Below are positions 49,210 to 58,190 of a DNA stretch of 64,000 nucleotides, one piece after another. The stretch is taken from the NCBI GenBank assembly GCA_964019135.1, contig OZ025248.1, positions 48,663,670 through 48,727,669 of the forward strand, written 5' to 3'. Every line of letters begins with the position of its first letter. The stretch's first letter is position 1. The notes under the pieces were generated by a model. The model was given only the letters and a program-made list of their open reading frames with translations, searched no databases and was not told the DNA's origin. The stretch is from Arenicola marina (taxonomy: Eukaryota > Annelida > Polychaeta > Arenicolidae). The position numbers and the translations under genes were made by a program.

Positions 49210-50759
49210 GTAACCTTACAGTTTGCTTTCGCTTTAGTAAGTTGTTGTTGTATTTATTTTCTTTATATCTTATCACGATTATTTAGTTCCATCATAATCG
49301 ATTGCGTCCGTGTCAGAATCGCCTTCATCCCGCACCCACCCCCACCCACCCCCACCCACCCCCACCCACCCCCCTCTCTATGCTGTCCATGCTATGTAAT
49401 CTACTCCTTGATTCCTTGACCAAACAACCCACCCACTGAGCTGTATCGCTCCGCTTGCGGCTCTCCAACTGAACCTTCCAGCCTTGACAGCCCTCTCCTC
49501 ATATCTTCCTCCCTACCCTACCCACCTTCCTTCCTTTGCTCTATCCATATACTCCATGTGTTTCCATGCTTATCCGCCCAGATGTACCCTGTAAGACCTT
49601 ACACTCGATAAGTTGCTACCTCCGCGAACTGTCACTTCAGTTTTTTAACAGATCGATCAGCCAATGTAGCTCTAATTAACGCGGTCTTGTAGGAGAACCT
49701 AGGCATTGATGTAGCTTCATGACTGTAGTCTGTCCCCCAACGCCAGCCGTAGCTATAGCCAGTCATTCCCCCCTCCCCACCCCCCCCCCCTCTCGCTCTC
49801 TCTCTCTCTCTGCACGATGACGCAAACTCCATCAGCCAATCAGATGCTTCATCACAAAATCACCACGTTCGTTCCACGTGCGACTCACCTCTCCACTCCG
49901 ATCAAGACCTAACTGACATCGGTGACCGGCTATATTTGTAACGTGTCTTCTTTCTCTTTAAAAATTCGCGACAAATTGTTCCGCGTGATAGTGTGAAATT
50001 CGCTGATCGTGCGGAAAATGAATTGACGTGCATGGGCGTTGAGATACACATGTCATTGTCAGTGGTCGGAGCTGGAGCAGGGTGCATTTGGAGTGAATGC
50101 CGGGATCGTCCTCATCCGTGTGTCGGGTGCTCGATCTGTGTATAATGTACACTGGTTTATATAGGTCTATTGAATACCACCATATTTCCTTCATGTATCT
50201 ATACTCTTCATATGGAATAATTCTGTACATATTATGAATGCCGCACTGTGATTATACACTTCTGTTTAATTGCTTCGTAATCGGCACCTGAAATTAGATG
50301 CACGGAAAGTTCGACTGTATGTTGAGAATTTAGGGTTGATAATAATTATCAAGTCGGCCCGATTAACGGGAAGGATATGTCTGTGGTCTCATTTCAGGTG
50401 TTATCTGATTACATGTAAGATATATAATACGTAAATAAGGATTAACAAAACTAATTACCAACGATGATTTATAAAATATAACCAGTTACAGGCCTCACAG
50501 AAATGTCTCTTTCCAACGGGGTTTCAACACTTTCCATTAACTGCTTTCCGCGGTATAGCACAAAAAAGGAATGAAACAAATTGCCTCTCCCATCATTTCA
50601 TCGGGGCAGTGTATGTCTGCGTGTGAGTGTGTCTCGGGAGAGTACTCCGCCTGTCGCGATATCACCAGCACGCCACGTGATTGCCACGTGACCAATCGCA
50701 GTGTCTTCTGGGATGCCTGAGCAGTGTTGGCGCGTGCTTTGTAGGGTCACTCTCCCCAG
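49210..50759 (+). other. Intron 8 (1.5 kb)
   Basis: GTAACC to CACTCTCCCCAG. Contains (CCCACC)n at 49334-49373 and a C/CT tract at 49768-49812. No supported gene. Confidence 0.75.
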
Positions 50760-51007
50760 CGCCTAAGGGGCGGTCGAAGAGCGCCGACACCCGCCGCAGC
50801 CGGGCCGACATCCAGCGCACCTTCGAGAGGCTGGCCACCCCGCGACAGCCCCCCGTCCCGCCCAAGGACCTCCACCTGCTCGACTCTCCCCACACACCGC
50901 CCAAGGCCAGCCCCACCCCGCCCAAGCCCGCCGTGCCCCGGTCACTGCCCAGGGAGCCGATGGCCGTCAAGTCTGCCATGGCCTCGCGGGGACTCACTCC
51001 AACCAAG
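50760..51007 (+). CDS. Map7: Exon 9, MAP7-like: proline-rich linker
   Basis: Acceptor GTCACTCTCCCCAG, donor ACCAAG|GTAAGC. Length 248 nt, phase 1 in, phase 0 out, residues 548-630. Sequence APKGRSKSADTRRSRADIQR then TFERLATPRQPPVPPKDLHL, TPPKASPTPPKPAVPRSLPR and MASRGLTPTK. The PxxPPK pattern (RQPPVPPK) resembles SH3-domain ligands and there are several TPPK sites; both are motif observations only. The switch from phase 1 to phase 0 here matches exon 10. Confidence 0.9.
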
Positions 51008-54000
51008 GTAAGCACGCCATGCCATGCTCCGCTCGGGTCGCCATGGCAACCATTATTGGGGCCGTCAGTTAACTTTAATTAAGAACTGCTCATATACTTA
51101 GTGATCGTCTCGATACTGATAAACGTGTTACTTACATCTTCCACAAGATGATATTATAGGGCCAGTCGCCCAGAGTTCACCATGTATGTCTATGTAATGT
51201 ATACCACGTTCTCATACGGACTGCATGGGTCCAATCCCTCTTTACATATTATATATACCTACTGAACTAGCCTCTAACAGTAACACTGCCAACTAAGTAA
51301 TAACTTCCTTTTAAGCTTTTTTTTTTTTTGGGGGGGGGTGGGGGGAGCATTATTGGTTAATTTTCTTTGTCCGAAGCGGTTTTATATCCGTGTCCCCCTA
51401 TGCGTTATGTTCTGGCTAGGAGTTTCAGTTCCTTACAGTCCTGTGCTGTTTGGGTTAAGAGCGTTCTGTTTCGCAGTAGCGTGGCTGTGTTTATGCTGCC
51501 CCTAGTGGCTTTTAGTTTGTGATGCATTCTTGTGATATGTTTATTTACTTATTTGACATTTTTGCGGTAAGAATAACACATTACATGTTCTTAAGCATAT
51601 TTTTGTTATTAAGGACTAAACTGTCCCTGCCTATCCACACGTTTATGCCTGATATCGGTCAAATACTCTCACCGCTATGGGTGCAACGGTGTGGCATCAA
51701 GCAACCTTTTGTTCCATATGATATTGGTGTGGATAGTGCATTCTGGCCTCATGAAGCATGTGCCATCGCAGTTCCTCACGCCACAGACCGATGATAACTT
51801 TCTTAACTTAAGGTATTGTGGTTAAATCCTGACGGCGCGGAATGACATTGCTGGATATTAGGACTTATGTTTACAGCGATTGGAGAGAGGGCAGTTGTAA
51901 GGTGCTATCCGGTAATGGTAGTTTTGTTTTTGTGCACCGGTACCAATTGCAGGGACCCGTCAAAGCGGTTCATATCGTGCTCGCGAGTCCGACCGAAGGC
52001 CAGGTCAGTCTGCGTACTGCCCTACTGTTTGTAGCTAAGGGTCACTTCCTCTGCATGTCTACTTTGGGGGAAGTGCGGCTTCGAGATTTTTTTTTTTTTT
52101 TTTTTTTTTGTCGGAATGGAGGCGATGGTAGTGAGGTGGGGTTGGGCGGGTCGGTGGTGGCTGGGAAGGATTAATTACAAGTGAAGGCAAGCGCGGAGAT
52201 GGACTTATGATGTGGATATTAGATCTGCCACGGCTGTACGCATGGTGTGTGGGTATTTGTTTGCATGGGGCCGGCTTGATGGTAATTAGTTGTTAATGCC
52301 TGATCGTGCCTCTCCCTGCTACCGTCCGCCTGCTGCCAACCAGAGGACCCGGCTCGCAGTCTCAACATGTGTACGTTGTTGAGACTCTCTTTAAGATCCC
52401 ATGTACCCACGTAATCGTCACCGTGATTTGATTTTATGAAGGTTCTGTACATCGTGTGCTTGGTTATGATAGGAGTCTGCCTCCTTACTCTCAACAAACA
52501 GGTTATGATAGGGGTCTGCCTCCTTACTCTCGACAAACAGGTTATGATAGGGGTCTGCCTCCTTACTCTCGACAAACAGGTTATGATAGGGGTCTGCCTC
52601 CTTACTCTTGACAAACAGGTTATGATAGGGGTCTGCCTCCTTACTCTTGACAAACAGGTTATGATAGGGGTCTGCCTCCTTACTCTCGACAAACAGGTTA
52701 TGATAGGGGTCTGCCTCCTTACTCTCGACAAACAGGTTATGATAGGGGTCTGCCTCCTTACTCTCGACAAACAGGTTATGATAGGGGTCTGCCTCCTTAC
52801 TCTCGACAAACAGGTTATGATAGGGGTCTGCCTCCTTACTCCTGACAAACAGGTTATGATAGGGGTCTGCCTCCTTACTCTTGACAAACAGGTTATGATA
52901 TGGGTCTGCCTCCTTACTCTCGACAAACAGGTTATGATAGGGGTCTGCCTCCTTACTCTTGACAAACAGGTTATGATAGGGGTCTGCCTCCTTACTCCTG
53001 ACAAACAGGTTATGATAGGGGTCTGCCTCCTTACTCTTGACAAATAGGTTATGATAGGGGTCTGCCTCCTTACTCTTGACAAACAGGTTATGATAGGGGT
53101 CTGCCTCCTTACTCCTGACAAACAGGTTATGATAGGGGTCTGCCTCCTTACTCTCGACAAACAGGTTATGATAGGGGTCTGCCTCCTTACTCCTGACAAA
53201 CAGGTTATGATAGGGGTCTGCCTCCTTACTCTCGACAAACAGGTTATGATAGGGGTCTGCCTCCTTACTCCTGACAAACAGGTTATGATAGGGCTCTGCC
53301 TCCTTACTGTCGACAAACAGGCCTACATTTAATGTCGCGGGAAGGGACGACCCCCACCCCCTTCTATGCGGTTTAATCTCAATTATGTTTGGACCCGGAC
53401 TTTTTCACGTTTGACGCGTAGTTCAGTAGTGACAAACTTATGCCGGGTGAAAGTTACATCTTCGGGTTTTTGCATATTTGTTGTCTCCTAGAGCACTTTA
53501 GTCGTAGGGTCTAGCCCGTGTGTAGAACCCATGGCACTTTACCCGTGACCTATTCGCACCCATATCTCTGTATTGGACGACCCAGCAAGACATCTTGTGG
53601 TGGAGATTTGAGTGTCACATTCAAAGAAATCATCTAAATAAATAATTTGGAAGCTTGGACCCTGAAGACAATGCAAGTAATTAAACTGATAAATGAGGCA
53701 CATAGTTTACTTTTAGAAAAACTACTCCTGACTTCCTATATTTTGAACTGGACTTAACGTTGTGTTTCATTTAACGGTAACTCATCGTATTGTACACCTG
53801 CCTTGGTAGAATGTAGCACGGGTCAATATATCATTTGAACCCTTCAGTATTATTTGGTTTTGTACATGTTACTCTTTATTGACCCCTATAAAAATAAACA
53901 CATACTAGACAGTATGATATATGACGAACCTCAACGTGATGAGAACACGTGTCCGTTCACCAATGATTCTATTAGCCTGGTGCTTATAACGTTGAGCTCG

Positions 54001-54556
54001 AAGTGTGAAACTTGCGTCCTTCCCTAGTTCCGTACCGTCCCTCGTTGTAGACCTGCCTACTGCTCCTAACCTGTATACCAACCCGCTGTCTTGCACCCTG
54101 GCTTAGACATATGATGGGTGCCTTCGTACGGCCCGATCTGCCCCGTTCTGATTGGATGATTGTTCTGCAAAAATCTTTTATTTAATATCAGAATGTCACT
54201 TGACAAATCGATCATGCTTGTGTTTTGAGTTCCGTTTTTAATGATAGGATTCACGGCGCAAATCTGTGTTAGTATCGTGTGTGTGCCGTTTTTTTTTGCG
54301 TTAATATTATTTTCAATTATTGTGCAGACATATTAACACGTTTATTGCTTTACTTGGTCGCTGGTATATTTATAATTTAAACAGATGATGAAAGATTTAG
54401 TATTTACACATGTTTCCTTTTGCTTCAATGTTGCTTCTGTTTTGTAGTTATAAATTCGCCTTTCGTTTGAGTCGAGATAACACTTATATGCTGGCCGTTT
54501 GATCTCGTTCCCGATGAGGCCAGCTGCTATACAGTGTCTGCCATGTCTGTCTTCAG
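51008..54556 (+). other. Intron 9 (3.5 kb)
   Basis: GTAAGC to CATGTCTGTCTTCAG. Contains mononucleotide runs (T/G at 51319-51346, T at 52087-52110) and the 39-bp array at 52462. The stretches 51350-52080 and 53330-54550 show no supported gene. Confidence 0.7.
52462..53321. repeat. 39-bp minisatellite, 22 copies
   Basis: Unit GGTTATGATAGGGGTCTGCC + TCCTTACTCTCGACAAACA; 860 bp at period 39. Variation is mostly at one CTCTCGAC / CTCTTGAC / CTCCTGAC site. Each unit presents a pyrimidine tract and ACAAACAG|GTTATG. Open frames on both strands are period-3 artefacts. Confidence 0.97.
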
Positions 54557-55662
54557 CCGAAGGCCTCAACGCCTGGAGAAGACTCGGCGTCACCCTCGCG
54601 GGAAAGACCGGCCCCCAAGACGGACACGATGGCCCCGAAGGAGAAGATCGCCACCCCTAAGCAGGAGAAGGTAGCGGCCAGGGTCGAAAAGGTGCCGACC
54701 CCCAAAGCCGACCGCCCACCCAAGGATGAGCAGGTGGAGAAGGCACCAACACCCAAATCCGACCGCCCAGCTAAGGACGACAAGGTGGAGAAGGCACCAA
54801 CACCCAAAGCCGACCGCCCACCCAAGGATGAGCAGGTGGAGAAGGCACCAACACCCAAAGCCGACCGCCCACCCAAGGATGAGCAGGTGGAGAAGGCACC
54901 AACACCCAAAGCCGACCGCCTACCCAAGGATGAGCAGGTGGAGAAGGCACCAACACCCAAAGCCGACCGCCCAGCTAAGGACGACAAGGTGGAGAAGGCA
55001 CCAACACCCAAAGCCGACCGCCCACCCAAGGATGAGCAGGTGGAGAAGGCACCAACACCCAAAGCCGACCGCCCAGCTAAGGACGACAAGGTGGAGAAGG
55101 CACCAACACCCAAAGCCGACCGCCCAGCTAAGGACGACAAGGTTGCTGCCGCCAAGCTCAAGGAGGACAAACCAGACAAGTCCGCTCACCGGCCTGAGAG
55201 ACTCCAATCCAAGGGAGACAAACCACCGAAAAAGCCAGAGAGAGCCGCCCCCAAACCAGACAAGGGTGCCTCGAAGCCCGACAAAGGAGTCTCTAGAAGC
55301 GACAAGGCTCCCGCCAAGCCGGAACGAACCACGAAACCGGAAAAGCCCGCCGCCAAAGTGGACAAGTCCTCGGCCAAACAGGACAAGCCTCCCGCCAAGG
55401 CTGATAAGGCTTCCACTAAGGGGGATAAGCCTTCTGCCAAGGCGGAAAAAGGCCAGAGGAAGGCGAAGAGCCCCGTAGATGAGGCCCCGCCCAGCCGCAT
55501 GGACGGTGGCGCCCCCGCGCCCGCCGCCGCCGCCGCCCCGCCGTCGACCAAGACGGACGCGGAGCTGGAGTACAAGGCCAAGCTGGCCGAGAAGAGGCGC
55601 CAGGCGCGGGAGAAGGCTGAGCGGGAGGCGGAGGAGGAGAGGAGGAGACTGGAGGAAGTCAG
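54557..55662 (+). CDS. Map7: Exon 10, MAP7-like: Lys/Pro repeat linker and start of MAP7 domain
   Basis: Acceptor CTGTCTTCAG, donor GTCAG|GTAACT. Length 1,106 nt, phase 0 in, phase 2 out, residues 631-998. After PKASTPGEDSASPSRERPAP it holds nine tandem 17-residue repeats, consensus VEKAPTPKADRPPKDEQ (residues 673-825), alternating with a RPAKDDK version. Next comes a diverged Lys/Pro/Asp-rich stretch (KPDKGASKPDKG, KPAAKVDKSSAKQDKPPAKA), an Ala/Pro run, and from about residue 965 the charged helix ELEYKAKLAEKRRQAREKAE that begins the MAP7 domain. The basic repeat could bind acidic tubulin tails like other Lys/Pro-rich MAP projection regions. This exon explains much of the unusual protein length. 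Confidence 0.95.
54683..55141 (+). repeat. Coding 51-bp minisatellite, nine copies
   Basis: Period 51 keeps the frame. Two versions alternate: CCACCCAAGGATGAGCAG (PPKDEQ) and CCAGCTAAGGACGACAAG (PAKDDK). Synonymous and non-synonymous changes are both few, so copies are young or homogenised, and length variation between individuals is likely. Confidence 0.95.
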
Positions 55663-56246
55663 GTAACTCCTTCGGGATCTTTCCTCCTATCTTTTACACA
55701 TCGTGATTCGTGCTGTGGGGGCCGGCACGGTGGCTCAGTGGGCTAGAGCGCTCGCATTGAGTTCTCTGGTCACCTGAGAGCCTAACGGCACGTGGGTCGG
55801 TGGTTCGAGCCCCGCTGTGGCCATGTCTGTGTGGTCGCAGGGTAAAGATCCCATGTCCTTCTTCGCAAAGAGTAGGGGGTTACCCCCGGGACATGGCTCC
55901 GCTCTCCCTTCCTTCTCCCATTTACGCGATATGACCAAAAGTGGTTAAAGCGTCCTGAATATACAACAAATCGTGCTGTGGTACAGCAAGATAATTAAGG
56001 ATTTTTGTAACATCGCGTTTACCTTAGAATTTTGGTCGTTCGAGCAATTTTGTTCAACGTAGCTCACGTAAGACTCACTTTATGACCATATATGACCGTA
56101 ACATCCTCGCAAAATCAATGAAACAAATTTACCCCCAGCCTTTAAACATACACTCCTACCTTAGCACCGCCCCGTCGGCCTAGCTTCTTTGACAGTCCGT
56201 TTCTACCCCCACCCTACCCCCCCCCCCCCCCCGATCGCCCGAGCAG
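55663..56246 (+). other. Intron 10 (584 bp)
   Basis: GTAACT to CGCCCGAGCAG. Almost half is a SINE; a poly-C run precedes the acceptor (56217-56232). Confidence 0.85.
55719..55970 (+). mobile_element. tRNA-derived SINE (type A) with target duplication
   Basis: GGTGGCTCAGTGGGCTAGAGCG and GGTTCGAGCCCCGC give the A and B boxes; the body matches the copy at 17798 closely. TCGTGCTGTGG occurs on both sides (55708-55718, 55971-55981), an 11-bp target duplication. It is the least diverged copy in the window by eye. Confidence 0.93.
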
Positions 56247-56427
56247 GCGGCAGGAGGAAGAGCAGGAGCGCCTAGAGGAGGAAGCCGATCGGAAGCGGAT
56301 GGAGGAGGACATGCGTCTGGCGGCCGAAGCCCGACTCGCCGAGGAGGAGCGTCTGCGCGTCGCCATCGAGGCGGAGGAGCGCCGGAAGCGGGAGGAAGCG
56401 GAACGCCTGGAGCGTGAGCGGAAGGAG
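56247..56427 (+). CDS. Map7: Exon 11, MAP7-like: MAP7 domain helix
   Basis: Acceptor after the poly-C tract (GATCGCCCGAGCAG), donor AAGGAG|GTCAGT. Length 181 nt, phase 2 in, phase 0 out, residues 999-1059. It encodes RRQEEEQERLEEEADRKRM, EEDMRLAAEARLAEEERLRV and AEERRKREEAERLERERKE: a continuous E/R/K helix typical of the MAP7 domain, which in the family contacts the kinesin-1 heavy chain. The last 12 codons and the donor are the seed of the following intronic array, so the exact exon end is the first of about 21 equivalent donors. Confidence 0.95.
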
Positions 56428-57715
56428 GTCAGTGAGGGGGGGGGCGAGGAGGCGGAGCGCCTGGAGCGTGAGCGGAAGGAGGTCAGTGAGGGAGGGGGGG
56501 GGGCAGGGGGAGGAGGCGGAGCGCCTGGAGCGTGAGCGGAAGGAGGTCAGTGAGGGAGTGGGGGGGGGGGAGGGGGGGGGGGCAGGGGGAGGAGGCGGAG
56601 CGCCTGGAGCGTGAGCGGAAGGAGGTCAGTGAGGGAGGGGGGGGGGCAGGGGGATGAGGCGGAGCGCCTGGAGCGTGAGCGGAAGGAGGTCAGTGTGGGG
56701 GGGAGGAGGCGAAGCGCCTGGAGCGTGAGCGGAAGGAGGTCAGTGAGGGAGTGGGGGGGGGGGCAGGGGGAGGAGGCGGAGCGCCTGGAGCGTGAGCGGA
56801 AGGAGGTCAGTGAGGGAGATGGGGGGGGGGCAGGGGGAGGAGGCGGAGCGCCTGGAGCGTGAGCGGAAGGAGGTCAGTGAGGGAGGGGGGGGGGGGCAGG
56901 GGGAGGAGGCGGAGCGCCTGGAGCGTGAGCGGAAGGAGGTCAGTGAGGGGGGGGGGGGCGGAGCGCCTGGAGCGTGAGCGGAAGGAGGTCAGTGAGAGAG
57001 ATGGGGGGGGGGGGGGGGCAGGGGGAGGAGGCGGAGCGCCTGGAGCGTGAGCGGAAGGAGGTCAGTGAGGGAGGAGGGGCAGGGGGAAGAGGCGGATCGC
57101 CTGGAGCGTGAGCGCAAGGAGGTCAGTGAGCGAGGGGGGTGCATGGGGAGGAGGCGGAGCGCCTGGAACGTGAGCGGAAGGAGGTCAGTGAGGGAGTGGG
57201 GGGGGGGGAGGCAGGGGGAGGAGGCGGAGCGCCTGGAGCGTGAGCGGAAGGAGGTCAGTGAGGGAGGAGGGGCAGGGGGAAGAGGCGGATCGCCTGGAGC
57301 GTGAGCGCAAGGAGGTCAGTGAGCGAGGGGGGTGCAGGGGGAGGAGGCGGAGCGCCTGGAGCGTGAGCGGAAGGAGGTCAGTGAGGGAGTGGGGGGGGGG
57401 AGGCAGGGGGAGGAGGCGGAGCGCCTGGAGCGTGAGCGGAAGGAGGTCAGTGGGGGGGGGAGGAGGCGAAGCGCCTGGAGCGTGAGCGGAAGGAGGTCAG
57501 TGAGGGAGGGGGGGGCAGGGGGAAGAGGCGGAGCGCCTGGAGCGTGAGCGGAAGGAGGTCAGTGAGGAAGTGGGGGGGGGGGGGCAGGGGGAGAAGGCGG
57601 AGCGCCTGGAGCGTGAGCGGAAGGAGGTCAGTGAGGGTGGGTGGGGGAGGCGGAGCGCCTGGAGCGTGAGCGGAAGGAGGTCAGTGAGGGAGATGGGGGG
57701 GGGCAGGCATGGGTG
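56428..57715 (+). repeat. Array of exon 11 ends and donors (about 20 extra copies)
   Basis: Every unit holds GAGCGCCTGGAGCGTGAGCG + GAAGGAG|GTCAGTGAG, then a G-run of variable length. In most units the G-run ends in CAG|GGGGAGGAGGCG, so a unit can be read as a 39-nt, phase-0 cassette encoding GEEAERLERERKE between an AG and a GT. Spacing varies from about 50 to 75 bp because the G-runs differ. A pair of units (57061-57180) is itself duplicated at 57241-57360. Confidence 0.93.
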
Positions 57716-58071
57716 ATGGCATGGCATGCCACACTGCGGGGTACGGCGTGTGATATACCTTTCACTGTACGCTGTGGCGCACGCATTTATTTGCGCGCCT
57801 TGTATGCCGTAATAGGTGTACGCCCTGGATTGTCCCCTGACATGTGTGAAATTCACTGTGTTGTTATAGGCCATATGGCACAAGCTTAGCACGATATGGG
57901 CGTATACCGGAACTTCCGTTTGTATACGCCGTGTGGGATATGTATTGTAGACCTTCTATGTAGAGTATACACAGTTTACGCTCTGTTGTACATTTCCCTT
58001 GTACCCCTGTGATACACGCGCTGGGTGTCAGTGCCCCTGTCTGATCGGACCTGCTGGGGTGTGTGTTGCAG

Positions 58072-58176
58072 AAGGAGGAGGCCGAACAGCTGGCCCGGGA
58101 GGAGGCCGAGAGGAAGGAAGTGGATCGCATCGAGCGCACGAAGCGAGAGGACGAGGAGCGGCTGCAGCGGAAGAAG
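58072..58176 (+). CDS. Map7: Exon 12, MAP7-like: MAP7 domain helix
   Basis: Acceptor GGTGTGTGTTGCAG, donor AAGAAG|GTCAGC. Length 105 nt, phase 0 in and out, residues 1060-1094. It encodes KEEAEQLAREEAERKEVDRI followed by ERTKREDEERLQRKK. Together with exon 13 this gives RLQRKK-RLEKIMKRVK, which corresponds to the conserved RKKRLEEIMKRTRK end of the MAP7 domain in vertebrate and fly proteins. The exon is symmetric and could be skipped in frame. The intronic 78-bp array begins within 15 bp of its donor. Confidence 0.95.
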
Positions 58177-58190
58177 GTCAGCGGATTGCG

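Noticed and set aside
52219..53332. 365-codon minus-strand and 203-codon plus-strand frames
   Set aside because: Products of the 39-bp array in intron 9, antisense or intronic to the gene.
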